Source: Fidelibacterota bacterium (GTDB lineage Bacteria; Fidelibacterota; UBA2242; JAFGTP01). From it: 64,000 bases of DNA. Within the stretch, counting starts at the first letter, position 1. Each line of letters begins with the position of its first letter. This document shows, piece by piece, positions 25,529-34,652 of this stretch. A program made the position numbers and the translations under genes. The notes under the pieces are model-generated. The model was not told where the DNA came from and searched no databases. It saw only the letters and a list, made by a program, of their open reading frames with translations. Location of the stretch: assembly GCA_016934035.1 (NCBI GenBank), contig JAFGTP010000046.1, positions 1 to 64,000 of the forward strand. Direction: 5' to 3'.

Positions 25529-26243
25529 AAAATTCTACTCCTTTATCTTTATTTCCATTATCGCACTGGTCTCAGCCGGCTTGTTGTCCTTTGCCGTCAT
25601 GTTTCTGCGTCCGCTGCAGGAACGCAATGAGGCAGTGGAAAAGAAAAAGAATATTCTCCTTGCGGTTGGCTTGGTCTATGAAAATAATACCCCTGGGCCT
25701 GATGAAATTCTTCAAATGTTTGAGGGAGCCATCGAACCCATTGTCGTCAATCAACTGGGTGAAAAAGTCGAATCGGGTCTGAACGTGGAAAAAATCAATC
25801 CGGAACTGGAAGAAAATAAACCCCCTGACCAGCAATGTCTGCCTCTTTTTCTACAAAAAGAAAAGGGACAGGTGGTTTCCTATTGTCTGCCGGTTTTCGG
25901 CAAGGGGCTCTGGTCAACCATTTATGGCTACCTGGCCCTGGAAAAGGACCGCAATACCATTAAGGGAATCACTTTTTATAAAAATGGCGAGACACCGGGT
26001 CTGGGAGCGGAAATTACCCAAACCTGGTTCACCGGTAATTTTAGGGGAAAACAAATTTTTGATAACACCGGAAATCTGGTTTCGGTAAGAGTTGTAAAGG
26101 GTAAAGTTGACCCGGCTTCACCGGGCCTTATTCATGAAGTGGATGGCATTAGTGGCGCTACCAAAACCTGTGAGGGCATCAATAGCTTTCTGCTGAAAGA
26201 CCTGGCGAAGTATCAAGTTTTTTTGCAAAAACAAAGGGATTAG
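25518..26243 (+). CDS. nqrC: Na+-NQR subunit C
   Basis: 241 residues. One N-terminal membrane helix (residues ~8-30), then a periplasmic FMN-binding domain. The flavinylation motif is D-G-I-S-G-A-T, with FMN expected on Thr215, and G-E-T-P-G-L-G-A-E lies upstream as in the family. The start is GTG with GGAGG 7 nt before, overlapping the end of nqrB. Part of the electron path between the FeS site and NqrB. Confidence 0.95.
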   Translation: MQDKKFYSFIFISIIALVSAGLLSFAVMFLRPLQERNEAVEKKKNILLAVGLVYENNTPGPDEILQMFEGAIEPIVVNQLGEKVESGLNVEKINPELEENKPPDQQCLPLFLQKEKGQVVSYCLPVFGKGLWSTIYGYLALEKDRNTIKGITFYKNGETPGLGAEITQTWFTGNFRGKQIFDNTGNLVSVRVVKGKVDPASPGLIHEVDGISGATKTCEGINSFLLKDLAKYQVFLQKQRD

Positions 26244-26246
26244 CCG

Positions 26247-26861
26247 ATGTCTAATCAAAAGATATTTTTAGAACCGATCATAAAAAATAATCCGATTACC
26301 GTCCAGGTACTGGGTATTTGCTCTTCTCTGGCTGTGACTTCACAATTGAAACCTTCCCTGGTTATGGCTGTTTCTGTAACGGTCATCATCGCGCTATCCA
26401 ATGTCATCGTTTCACTGATTCGAAGTTGGATACCCAAAAACGTCCGCATGATTGTTGAAATGACTGTCATTGCCACCATGGTGATCCTGGTAGACCAGTT
26501 CCTGCGGGCTTTTATGTTTGATGTGTCCAAACAACTCTCGGTTTTTGTTGGGTTGATTATCACCAATTGTATTGTTCTTGGCCGGCTTGAAGGATTTGCC
26601 TTGCACAACCCGGTAGCTCCGTCCTTGTTTGATGGTCTGGGCAACGGTATCGGTTATGGATTGGTTCTGGTCATTATCGGTTTTTTTCGTGAGTTGCTGG
26701 GCTCGGGCAAATTTTTGGGAGCCCAAGTCATTCCTGACGGACTTTATGACGCGGGGTATGTCGACAATGGTTTGCTCATGTTGGCGCCGGGAGCGTTCTT
26801 TTTACTCGGATTGATCGTATGGCTGCAACGTTCAGTTACCGGACAATATGAGGAAGATTAG
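26247..26861 (+). CDS. nqrD: Na+-NQR subunit D
   Basis: 204-residue membrane subunit of the NqrD/RnfE family with six predicted helices. Recognised by N-P-I-T-V-Q-V-L-G-I-C-S-S-L-A-V, I-I-T-N-C-I-V-L-G-R and the G-F-x-R-E-L-L-G-S-G loop. The two membrane cysteines (C in GICSS and in TNCIV) belong to the intramembrane iron-sulfur site shared with NqrE. It starts three nt after nqrC. Confidence 0.96.
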   Translation: MSNQKIFLEPIIKNNPITVQVLGICSSLAVTSQLKPSLVMAVSVTVIIALSNVIVSLIRSWIPKNVRMIVEMTVIATMVILVDQFLRAFMFDVSKQLSVFVGLIITNCIVLGRLEGFALHNPVAPSLFDGLGNGIGYGLVLVIIGFFRELLGSGKFLGAQVIPDGLYDAGYVDNGLLMLAPGAFFLLGLIVWLQRSVTGQYEED

Positions 26862-26864
26862 AAA

Positions 26865-26966
26865 ATGGAATTAGGTTACAATTCTGATGCGCCGGGGACC
26901 TTGCCGCTGCCTGTGGGGATCAATAGTATCAATCTCTGGTTAACGGGAAAAAAAGTTGGAGCATGA
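26865..26966 (+). CDS. Small ORF (33 aa) between nqrD and nqrE
   Basis: An ATG-initiated ORF that begins 3 nt after the nqrD stop and whose TGA abuts the nqrE ATG exactly (TGAATG). The predicted peptide starts MELGYNSDAPG and contains LPLPVGINSINLW. No membrane segment or known motif. The ribosome site is the nqrD tail (AGGAAG). nqrD and nqrE usually lie almost adjacent, so the extra 100 nt is unusual. It may be a translational-coupling spacer rather than a functional peptide. Confidence 0.35.
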   Translation: MELGYNSDAPGTLPLPVGINSINLWLTGKKVGA

Positions 26967-27578
26967 ATGGAATTAATTAATCTGGCGATAAAAGCGATTT
27001 TTGTGGAAAATATCCTGCTGGCGTTTTTCCTGGGGATGTGTTCTTATCTGGCGGTATCCAAAAAAGTATCAACCGCTATAGGTTTGGGAATTGCGGTGGT
27101 CTTTGTGCTGGCCATCACCACACCGGTCAACTGGTTCGTATATACCTATGTTTTAAAAAAAGGAGCGCTGATATGGATCAGCCCGGCTTATGCCATAGTT
27201 GACCTTTCCTTTTTGAATTTTATCGTGTTCATTGCGGTAATTGCCTCGATGGTACAGATTGTCGAGATGATTGTGGAAAAGATTTCCCAGAAGCTGTATT
27301 ACGCCCTTGGAATCTTTCTGCCATTGATCACGGTCAATTGTGCGATTCTCGGTGTGGCTCTCTTCATGGTAGAGAGAAATTATTCACTGGCTGAATCATC
27401 GGTTTTTGGCGTGGCTTCAGGAATTGGCTGGTTTCTGGCCATCATTTCCATGGCAGCCATTCGGGAAAAATTGCGGTATTCTCATATTCCAAAAGGATTG
27501 AAAGGCCTGGGGATCACCATGCTGATCACCGGCCTGGTGGCCATGGCTTTTATGTCCTTTTCCGGAATAAATATCTAG
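26967..27578 (+). CDS. nqrE: Na+-NQR subunit E
   Basis: 203-residue membrane subunit, paralogous to NqrD with inverted topology. Conserved parts: [36 protein letters not shown], and the C-terminal I-R-E-K-L-R-Y. The cysteines in GMCSY and VNCAI are the counterparts of the NqrD pair that hold the [2Fe-2S] centre within the membrane. It directly follows the 33-aa ORF. Confidence 0.96.
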   Translation: MELINLAIKAIFVENILLAFFLGMCSYLAVSKKVSTAIGLGIAVVFVLAITTPVNWFVYTYVLKKGALIWISPAYAIVDLSFLNFIVFIAVIASMVQIVEMIVEKISQKLYYALGIFLPLITVNCAILGVALFMVERNYSLAESSVFGVASGIGWFLAIISMAAIREKLRYSHIPKGLKGLGITMLITGLVAMAFMSFSGINI

Positions 27579-27588
27579 GAAGACGGGA

Positions 27589-27762
27589 ATGCTGACCTTA
27601 TCGACGGCTATCGTTGTTCTTGGTTTCAGTATACTGATGCTGGGCCTGGTATTAAGCCGCAAAGAGAGACGACAAAAATCTCAGGGAAAACCGGCTTCCT
27701 GTGATGGCTGTACAACCTGCAGTTGCCATGTTCAATTCCCAAATCATTGTCAGGAGAAATAG
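27589..27762 (+). CDS. NqrM-like small cysteine-rich membrane protein
   Basis: 57 residues, too short for routine gene calls. An N-terminal membrane helix (STAIVVLGFSILMLGLVLS) is followed by a basic linker and a Cys-rich tail with C38-x2-C41-x2-C44-x-C46 and C54. NqrM (DUF539) has the same plan and is needed to build the Fe site between NqrD and NqrE; this gene sits between nqrE and nqrF, ending one base before nqrF. The Cys spacing differs from the textbook NqrM of Vibrio, so a FeoB-associated Cys-rich protein is an alternative reading. Confidence 0.6.
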   Translation: MLTLSTAIVVLGFSILMLGLVLSRKERRQKSQGKPASCDGCTTCSCHVQFPNHCQEK

Positions 27763-29001
27763 ATGCTTTTTATCATCAGCAGTATTGTAACGTTTTTGGT
27801 AATTGCTCTTTTATTAACAGCAGCGATCACGTTTATTGAATCAAAACTTGTCTATAAAGGTAATGTCAAAATTAAAGTCAATGACGATCCCGACCATATC
27901 CTTTCTACCCAGGCCGGTGATACCCTGCTGAACACACTGAATGAAAACGGAATTTTCATTCCTTCGGGATGCGGCGGCAGCGGAACCTGTGGCGTTTGCA
28001 AATGCCAGGTAACAGAAGGTGGTGGCGAACTTCTGCCTACTGAAGAGTCTTATATCAATCGCAAAATGGCCAAGGAGCACTGGCGACTTTCCTGCCAGGT
28101 CAAAGTCAAAAACGACATGGCTTTAAAAGTCCCTGATGAGATATTCAATGTGAAAAAATGGGAGTGCAAAGTCCTTTCCAACAAAAATGTGTCCACCTAC
28201 ATCAAAGAGTTTGTGGTCCAGCTGCCTGAAAAGGAAATTTTGGATTTTCGGGCCGGTGGCTACATTCAGATCGATGTTCCGAAATACTCCATTCAGTTTA
28301 AAGATTTCAATATTGATGAAAGATTTCAGGATGAGTGGAGAGAATATGGCATTTTTGACCTTTCCGTCAAAAACCATGAAGCCACTTCCCGTGCCTATTC
28401 CATGGCCAATTATCCTGTAGAAAACCATGTCATCAAACTGAATGTCAGGATCGCGACACCGCCCTGGGACAGAAAGAAAAAGGCTTTTAAAAATGTCCCT
28501 TCAGGAATCTGTTCCTCCTACATTTTTAGTTTGAAACCCGGCGATAAAGTGTCGGTTTCCGGACCTTACGGTGAATTTTTTGCCAAAGCTACTGATAAAG
28601 AAATGGTCTTTATCGGCGGTGGTGCCGGTATGGCGCCTATGCGTTCCCATATTTTTGATCAGTTACTGAGATTGAATTCCAGCCGCAAAATGACCTTTTG
28701 GTATGGCGCTCGCAGCTTACGGGAAGTCTTCTATCAGGAAGAGTTTGATCAGCTGGCTGCTGAAAAGGAAAATTTTCAATGGCACCTGGCTCTTTCTGAT
28801 CCGCGGCCTGAGGATAACTGGAGTGGTCTCTGCGGTTTTATTCACAAAGTGCTGTATGACCATTATCTGAAAGACCATGAAAGTCCTGAAGAATGTGAAT
28901 ATTATATCTGCGGGCCGCCGATGATGATCAGTGCTATCACCAAAATGCTCGATGATTTGGGTGTGGAACCTGAAAATATATTGTACGATGATTTTGGTTA
29001 A
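27763..29001 (+). CDS. nqrF: Na+-NQR subunit F (NADH-oxidising)
   Basis: 412 residues. An N-terminal membrane anchor (~4-25) precedes a plant-type [2Fe-2S] ferredoxin domain with Cys70, Cys76, Cys79 and Cys111, then a ferredoxin-reductase module: FAD site [12 protein letters not shown] site [10 protein letters not shown], and the terminal Y-D-D-F-G. It is the entry point of electrons from NADH. Last gene of the operon. Start supported by AGGAGA upstream. Confidence 0.97.
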   Translation: MLFIISSIVTFLVIALLLTAAITFIESKLVYKGNVKIKVNDDPDHILSTQAGDTLLNTLNENGIFIPSGCGGSGTCGVCKCQVTEGGGELLPTEESYINRKMAKEHWRLSCQVKVKNDMALKVPDEIFNVKKWECKVLSNKNVSTYIKEFVVQLPEKEILDFRAGGYIQIDVPKYSIQFKDFNIDERFQDEWREYGIFDLSVKNHEATSRAYSMANYPVENHVIKLNVRIATPPWDRKKKAFKNVPSGICSSYIFSLKPGDKVSVSGPYGEFFAKATDKEMVFIGGGAGMAPMRSHIFDQLLRLNSSRKMTFWYGARSLREVFYQEEFDQLAAEKENFQWHLALSDPRPEDNWSGLCGFIHKVLYDHYLKDHESPEECEYYICGPPMMISAITKMLDDLGVEPENILYDDFG

Positions 29002-29283
29002 TACTTTTAACCCGGAAAGTTGCGCATATTTTGTTGCTTCCTGTCAATTTCCTCTCCGGGAAACGGATTTTTAGAAAGTTTTACCAGTGGTGTGGGTATG
29101 GTTTTTTGTACCGCCAAAACTGAAAAAGAAGGAAAAGTCCTGCAATATACCGTAGGGCCTTATTGGGATGGAAGTGAAGTCTGGTTTATTACCGCCGGTT
29201 GTGCTTGGGTACCAGGGCTGGAAATTCTATAAATTTCGTTATAAACTAGATGAACAATATTTTGAATAAAAAGGAGTGGCCAC
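29002..29283 (+). other. Gap between nqrF and the CBS gene, no confident gene
   Basis: Contains an open frame from a TTG at 29020 to 29232 (70 codons, ending WVPGLEIL) with no convincing ribosome site and no recognised motif. The spelling (G-N-G-F-L-E, YTVGPYWDGSEVWF) looks protein-like but could be a gene remnant. The last 30 nt hold the AAAAGGAG ribosome site of the CBS gene. Confidence 0.3.
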
Positions 29284-29727
29284 ATGAAAACAGCCGAAGA
29301 AATTTTAAAAGTAAAAGGAACCGAAATAGTGTCAGTGGAATCCGGTTCAACCATTTTTGAAGCAATCCAATTAATGAATGAAAAAAATATTGGTTCTGTG
29401 GTCATCATGAAGTCCGGTGAAATACTGGGGCTTTGGACGGAGCGGCATCTGAAAAATGCAATATTAATGGAGGATTTTGATATCCATAAATCGATTATCG
29501 ATGAATACATGAACAAAAATTTGGATATTGTCACTGCGGACGAACCGATATATCTGCTTTCAGACAAATTACTGGGAAAAAAGATTCGATATCTTTTTGT
29601 AGGCAAAAACAATAAAATTATCGGCCTTCTTTCTGCTGGTGATGTCATTCGTGCCTGCCTGATTGAAAGGACCCACCAGCTGCAGGATATCGGACTGGAA
29701 TACTATGAAAGTTGGAAACATAACTGA
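29284..29727 (+). CDS. CBS-domain pair protein
   Basis: 147 residues made almost only of two CBS domains (~10-65 and ~75-135): I-V-S-V-E-S-G-S-T-I-F-E-A-I-Q-L-M-N-E, then I-G-S-V-V-I-M...G-L-W-T-E-R-H, and L-D-I-V-T-A-D-E-P...R-Y-L-F-V...I-I-G-L-L-S-A-G-D-V. Such pairs bind adenine nucleotides and act as energy sensors for partner proteins. The partner is unknown. Strong Shine-Dalgarno AAAAGGAG. Convergent with the glycosyltransferase genes downstream. Confidence 0.88.
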   Translation: MKTAEEILKVKGTEIVSVESGSTIFEAIQLMNEKNIGSVVIMKSGEILGLWTERHLKNAILMEDFDIHKSIIDEYMNKNLDIVTADEPIYLLSDKLLGKKIRYLFVGKNNKIIGLLSAGDVIRACLIERTHQLQDIGLEYYESWKHN

Positions 29728-29779
29728 TGGCAAAATATAATGCAAAGCTGAAAACAGGCGGGGTATGCCACTGGAATTT

Positions 29780-30862
29780 TTAGATTTCGATTTTTAAAAA
29801 TTCATGGTAATATTGATATAATTTTTGAACGACATTGTGGTAATCATGCACTTGGTCAACCCAATTTCGTCCTTCCACACATTTTTTCCAGAGCCCTTCA
29901 CGGTCCTCTATCAGTTCAATCAGTTTTTCTTCCAGGTCCCCTTCTCCGGCGCTGATGAAGGGATGATCGGGAATAAATTTTTGAAAGTCTGCATTCATGA
30001 AGGTGACACTGGCAATACCCATGGAGAGCGATTCCAGGGAGTTCATACCATATCCGGGTGCATGGTCTGTAATCTGGTCAATGTAAATATCTGCCTCGGC
30101 TTTCAGTTTCAGCAGGCGGTCATGGGGCATATTTTCAATAAAAATAAAGCGAATATGATGGGTTTTTTCCAGTTTTTGACAGACTTCGATAATTTTATCA
30201 GAACCTTTTACCTTGCGGTTGGTGGTGGCATGGCAGATTGTGATGGGATTGTTGAGTTTTTGCTTGGGGTGAAAAGAACGAACATCATAGGGTAAAAAGA
30301 GATAATGAATATTGGGATGACGGTGCGTCAGATCCAGTTCGTTGGTCAGGTTGAGGTCGCTTAGTTCATCCATGGCCGGAATGACACCACGATTGCGCAT
30401 GTCCTGGCCGTGATAGTGGCAGACGATCTTTTTGCCTTTGGTTTTCATTTTTCGTGCAAATTTTCCATTTCTGAAGAAGTCTGTTCCCCACTCAAAATGA
30501 ATAATATCAAATTCGTCCAGAGCATATTTTTTTATGGCATGATGGATAATGGGAATCCAAAGTAACTCGCGCAGTTGAAACAATCCTTTTTGCCAGGCCG
30601 GCGGGTCCCAGACCGGGGGATTTCCGCCCAGGTCCTTCCAGGGCTCTTTTTTTTCCACATTTTTCAGAAACCACAAACGGAAATTCACATAGCGGCGGCT
30701 GGCGGATAAAAAAGGCAGGTGAAGACAGATGTCTTCTTTGTATCCGCTGGAGGAGGGGAAGAATGTCACATAGCGGCAATCATGCCCGTTGGCTTCATGG
30801 GCTTTTTTCCAGTAGGTCAAAGTACCGACTGTATTTTCAGGGGAAATATAGAGGATTTTCAT
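29780..30862 (-). CDS. Glycosyltransferase family 4-like protein
   Basis: 360 residues. N-terminal Rossmann-like start M-K-I-L-Y-I-S-P-E-N-T-V-G-T-L. C-terminal donor-binding domain with R-K-V-K-G-S-D-K-I-I-E-V and the D-H-A-P-G-Y-G-M-N-S-L-E-S-L-S-M-G motif, equivalent to the E-x7-E region of GT4 enzymes. Cytoplasmic. It overlaps the next upstream glycosyltransferase gene by 4 nt, so translation is coupled. With the flippase and FemAB-like genes it probably builds a cell-surface polysaccharide or glycoconjugate. Sugar specificity cannot be read. Confidence 0.8.
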   Translation of the reverse strand: MKILYISPENTVGTLTYWKKAHEANGHDCRYVTFFPSSSGYKEDICLHLPFLSASRRYVNFRLWFLKNVEKKEPWKDLGGNPPVWDPPAWQKGLFQLRELLWIPIIHHAIKKYALDEFDIIHFEWGTDFFRNGKFARKMKTKGKKIVCHYHGQDMRNRGVIPAMDELSDLNLTNELDLTHRHPNIHYLFLPYDVRSFHPKQKLNNPITICHATTNRKVKGSDKIIEVCQKLEKTHHIRFIFIENMPHDRLLKLKAEADIYIDQITDHAPGYGMNSLESLSMGIASVTFMNADFQKFIPDHPFISAGEGDLEEKLIELIEDREGLWKKCVEGRNWVDQVHDYHNVVQKLYQYYHEFLKIEI

Positions 30863-31986
30863 CGATGCAGGACCTCTTCATAGATTTGATAAAGTTTGGT
30901 TTCCATCTCCTGCCAGTTGTACTTTTCCTTGACGGCTTCGTGTCCCTTTTCACCCATGGAGGCAGCCATTTCCGCATTTGATAGAATTGTAATAATGGCA
31001 GCGGCGAGGGATTGGGCGGAGATTTCTTCAAGCACGATGCCTGCCTGGTGGTTTTTTACAAAAAGAATGGTGGAGGGTACTTTTGCGGCAATTACCGGCA
31101 CTTTACAGTACATATATTCAAAGGGTTTAATCTGAATGGAGCGTTTGAAGGATTCATTGGGGGCCATGGAAGCCAATCCCACATGGGCGGATTTCATCAG
31201 CCTTGGAATTTCCTGATAGGGTACAGGGGGACGAATTTCAATTTGGTCCTGAAGGCTGTTTTTTTGAATGATCTCATCCAGTGTCTGTTTAAACCAGGGC
31301 GTTGTGATACCCATGAGCAAGAGTTTTGCGTATGGGATTTTTTCGCGAACATATTTCATGGATTCTACCATCAGTTCAATATTACGGGCCGGTGAAATTT
31401 GCCCCGGATACAATACCAGCGGGAAATTGGATTTTTGCACTGCGCCGGTTTCAAAATGCGTTAACAAGGGGTAGTTGTAAATCAAATCCAGCCGGTGGTT
31501 AAAAGGCTTAAAACCCTCCGCCACCCAGGGTGTCACGGTTATAACCTGGTCAACGAAAGCAGAACATATCCATTCTATAGCCTGTGCCAGTACTGCAATA
31601 GGCCATATGAGGTATTTGGGCCGACGGGTAAATTCCATGAAATAATAATAAATTGTTTCATGGGCATCATAGATAATTGTTTTACCATATCGAAATTTCA
31701 GCCACAAAAAGTAAGGAAGCAGTTCAAATTCATGAATATGGTAAAGGTCGGCGTTCAGGGCCTTAGCGGTTCGATATGCAATCCCCAGATTTTTGAAAAA
31801 TGATTTTTCTTGATAAAGGACAAAAGAGACGTTGTTTTTCGTGGTGACTTCCTCCCTTTTCGGCGCCACAAGGGATATTCGGGAATATTTTCGGGCCAGG
31901 GATGAGCACTCCTTATAAAAAATACGATCATCGGTGGGATTGTGGCCGACGGTGACATGACAGATATGGGGATTGATATTTTTCAA
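30859..31986 (-). CDS. Glycosyltransferase family 4 protein
   Basis: 375 residues. GT4/GT-B layout: N-terminal V-G-H-N-P-T-D-D-R-I-F-Y-K-E-C-S-S-L-A acceptor-side domain, L-Y-H-I-H-E-F, and C-terminal L-Y-P-G-Q-I-S-P-A-R-N-I-E, then I-Q-I-K-P-F-E-Y-M-Y-C-K-V-P-V-I-A, a variant of the retaining E-x7-E motif. Same strand and 4-nt overlap with the following transferase; 37 nt downstream of the flippase gene. Likely acts on a lipid-linked glycan on the cytoplasmic face. Confidence 0.85.
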   Translation of the reverse strand: MKNINPHICHVTVGHNPTDDRIFYKECSSLARKYSRISLVAPKREEVTTKNNVSFVLYQEKSFFKNLGIAYRTAKALNADLYHIHEFELLPYFLWLKFRYGKTIIYDAHETIYYYFMEFTRRPKYLIWPIAVLAQAIEWICSAFVDQVITVTPWVAEGFKPFNHRLDLIYNYPLLTHFETGAVQKSNFPLVLYPGQISPARNIELMVESMKYVREKIPYAKLLLMGITTPWFKQTLDEIIQKNSLQDQIEIRPPVPYQEIPRLMKSAHVGLASMAPNESFKRSIQIKPFEYMYCKVPVIAAKVPSTILFVKNHQAGIVLEEISAQSLAAAIITILSNAEMAASMGEKGHEAVKEKYNWQEMETKLYQIYEEVLHR

Positions 31987-32023
31987 ATCAACACCATTGT
32001 TTCCTTTGGGCCTGCCATTGTTA

Positions 32024-33472
32024 TCATCCTCTTTTAACCAATTTTCGCAGGAGCCCTAATTCTCCGGCGTTAAAAAAGTGGAAAAATTTTAAAATAAGCG
32101 GTAAGCCCAGCACAACGATGATTTTGATGATCACATGAGGCTGTAAAAAATAAATCAAAAATCCTGCAAGCGGAAAGATGACAAAGAGCAGTAAGAGCCG
32201 CTTGTATTCATAGTGGACCCGGAAGAGTTTTTGTGAAACAAAGAAGGACATAATCACCAGGGCCAGATTTCCGGCAATCATGGCAAAGCCGGGCCCAAGA
32301 ATACCTAAAACCGGGACCAGCAGATAGTTCAGTGCAACATTGACAACAGCGGCAATGATGGTGATGATGGCCATATATTTGGTTTTTTTTTCAAAATAAA
32401 ATCCGGGAATCAGGACCTGATTGATACCATAAAAAACGTATCCCATTAAAATATAAGGCACGATTTTAACACCGGACTGATAGTCCAGGCCAAGAAGGTA
32501 TTTACCGCCAATATGAATATTGGCGATGTCGTTAATAAAGGCTGTCAAAAAGACCCAGGCGCCCAGAGAAACCACTACAAAATAGGTCATAATTCGACCA
32601 AACAGGTCACGGGATTCTTCTTTCTTGCCTTCACGGAGGAAAAAGGGTTGCCAGGCATAATAAAAACCTGTGGCAATGAGCAACATGAAAATACCCAGTT
32701 TGTAAGCTGCACTGAAAATTCCAACTTCATCCATCCCCAGATATTGCTTCAAAATCATGCGGTTCCACATTTCCATGGCCGCCACAGCCAGACCCGAAGG
32801 AACAAAAGGAACACCAAAATGGAACAGTTGAACGGCGATTTTTCGGGAAAAGGTTAGACGGACTTTTTGGATCATAATGCCAAACAACAAGAGGGCTGTA
32901 ACAAAGGAAGTAATCAAATTGCTGAAAAAGATTCCTCTGACGCCGTGTTTTAATAGGGCCACAAAATAGATATTGAGCCCCAAAGTCAGCAAGACATTGA
33001 TAAACCGCACACCCATGAATACCATTGGCCTTCTTTCCTGGCGCAGAAAAGCGAAGGGTACCCGGGCAAGGCAATCGAAAAACAAAATTCCTGCTGCGTA
33101 GATGAAGAGATTGTCAAAGGCAGCGTCATCCAGGAACTTCACTGCCAAAAAGGACCTAGAGTGATAGACGAGGATGCTCAAAACAAAACTGGATAAACCA
33201 GCCATGATCATAGCTGAAGATAGAACCAGGGTTTTGTCTTTTTCGGTGTTTTCATGACTGTAATAGCGCATAAAGGCGGAATCCAGGCCGTAATTATAGA
33301 CATGGTTCATGAGCGCCAGAAAGGTGAAAATCAGAGCTGCCTGTCCATATTTTTCATCGGGCATGACATTGGTGTAAACAGGCAGAAGCAGAAAGGTTAC
33401 CATCCGGGTCGCAATCGTGCCAACGCCATAGACCAGAGTTTGTTTGGTGAGGGACTTTATTTGTTTAAGCAT
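32024..33472 (-). CDS. Polysaccharide/O-antigen flippase (Wzx/MOP family)
   Basis: 482-residue membrane protein with 12-14 predicted helices. Opening M-L-K-Q-I-K-S-L-T-K-Q-T-L-V-Y-G-V-G-T-I-A-T-R and later Y-G-Q-A-A-L-I-F-T-F are typical of the MOP polysaccharide transporter family, which moves undecaprenyl-linked glycans to the periplasmic face. AAAGGAA precedes the ATG. It groups with two glycosyltransferases (downstream) and a FemAB-like enzyme (upstream). No wzy polymerase or priming transferase is in the window. Confidence 0.88.
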   Translation of the reverse strand: MLKQIKSLTKQTLVYGVGTIATRMVTFLLLPVYTNVMPDEKYGQAALIFTFLALMNHVYNYGLDSAFMRYYSHENTEKDKTLVLSSAMIMAGLSSFVLSILVYHSRSFLAVKFLDDAAFDNLFIYAAGILFFDCLARVPFAFLRQERRPMVFMGVRFINVLLTLGLNIYFVALLKHGVRGIFFSNLITSFVTALLLFGIMIQKVRLTFSRKIAVQLFHFGVPFVPSGLAVAAMEMWNRMILKQYLGMDEVGIFSAAYKLGIFMLLIATGFYYAWQPFFLREGKKEESRDLFGRIMTYFVVVSLGAWVFLTAFINDIANIHIGGKYLLGLDYQSGVKIVPYILMGYVFYGINQVLIPGFYFEKKTKYMAIITIIAAVVNVALNYLLVPVLGILGPGFAMIAGNLALVIMSFFVSQKLFRVHYEYKRLLLLFVIFPLAGFLIYFLQPHVIIKIIVVLGLPLILKFFHFFNAGELGLLRKLVKRG

Positions 33473-33596
33473 TGAATTCCTTTGTTGACCGCAAAATTTT
33501 CCTCAGGATAGTGAATAAAATATAAGTTTCTGATTCTGTGATTGTTCTCTGGTTTATTAAATTTTGTAAAAAATAGTTCCATCCCGGTCGAAATAT

Positions 33597-34565
33597 TTAG
33601 ATATCCAGTATGAATGTATCTCTAAGTACACCACTGGAACCAAATCCTTCTTTAAATCGTCCCAGGCCGAAATTTGGTTCCATATTGACCGTAAAAATTC
33701 CAAAATCCAGGTAATGAAAGCCTTTTTCAATGGCATCTTTAATAATATGGTAAAAGAGCAGATTCACACCGCGAAACTCCTGCATGGATTCTTTGTGGCT
33801 GATATAGAAGGCCAGTGTTACTTCGGCATTGCAATCAAACATGACAACACCGGCAACCATTTCTGATTTTACATAGGCGCCGAAAAACCTGATTTTGTTC
33901 GGAAATAATGTTTTTAACCGGATCAGTTCTTCCAGTGTATGGGTTGGCTGGACATTATGCCGGATTTTGAGATTTTTTTTCAAAATCCGGTAAAATTCTT
34001 CATAGTCCTCGGACTGGCGAATTTCCACCCCCAGTTTTTGAGCTTTACGAAAGGCTGTCCGGTTGGTTTGTTTAAATTTTGAAACATTTTCTTCGATGGA
34101 GTTTTCCAGTCTGACAATGCTGGAGACTTCCCGTTTTTGGTATTGAAAGCCATTTTTGATGAGGGCAAAATCAATATAATTTGAGAGTCGGCGTTCGTAT
34201 ATTACCGGGGGCAAAGTCATCATGATCTTCTGAAATCCGTATTCTTTTGCCATTTTGACCAGGTCCCCAACCAGGTCATGGGCCTCACGAATGGAGAGGC
34301 CTTCATTGTAGACAAACCCGCCATAACTGGCACCGCGGTGGGAGAGCAGGGTACGCTTTCCTTCATAGTGAATGTCCACGGCAGGGAAAACCGAAAAGAG
34401 TTTATTTTTGTGATAGAATTCTATTGAAAAATCCTGAAACCGGTCTTGGTTGTGGTAGGATAAAAATTTTCGGGTATGAAAAAGAGTTCCGTTGACACTT
34501 CCGTCAATAAAAGCATCCCATACATTTGCGTTTTCGGGATTAAATTTTTTATAGTTAAAAGCCAT
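33597..34565 (-). CDS. FemAB/GNAT-like acyltransferase
   Basis: 322 residues of the FemAB-like acetyltransferase superfamily (Acetyltransf_6 type): two GNAT-like folds, with W-D-A-F-I-D-G-S-V-N-G-T-L-F-H-T at the start, V-S-K-F-K-Q-T-N-R-T-A-F-R-K-A linker and the second-domain strand E-V-T-L-A-F-Y-I-S-H-K...F-H-Y-L-D-F-G. Family members aminoacylate peptidoglycan or acylate exopolysaccharide sugars. Context with glycan genes favours the latter. GAGGAG lies before the ATG. Confidence 0.75.
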   Translation of the reverse strand: MAFNYKKFNPENANVWDAFIDGSVNGTLFHTRKFLSYHNQDRFQDFSIEFYHKNKLFSVFPAVDIHYEGKRTLLSHRGASYGGFVYNEGLSIREAHDLVGDLVKMAKEYGFQKIMMTLPPVIYERRLSNYIDFALIKNGFQYQKREVSSIVRLENSIEENVSKFKQTNRTAFRKAQKLGVEIRQSEDYEEFYRILKKNLKIRHNVQPTHTLEELIRLKTLFPNKIRFFGAYVKSEMVAGVVMFDCNAEVTLAFYISHKESMQEFRGVNLLFYHIIKDAIEKGFHYLDFGIFTVNMEPNFGLGRFKEGFGSSGVLRDTFILDI

Positions 34566-34652
34566 TAATCTCCTCTATTTCATTGATAATAATTTAATGG
34601 CCGTTACCGGGGAAACAAAGGGAAAAGTTGAGATAAGAAAGGCGTGTGAGCT

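Noticed and set aside
29020-29232. Possible ApbE flavin transferase fragment after nqrF
   Set aside because: The setting would suit ApbE, but no ApbE motif can be found in the 70 codons.
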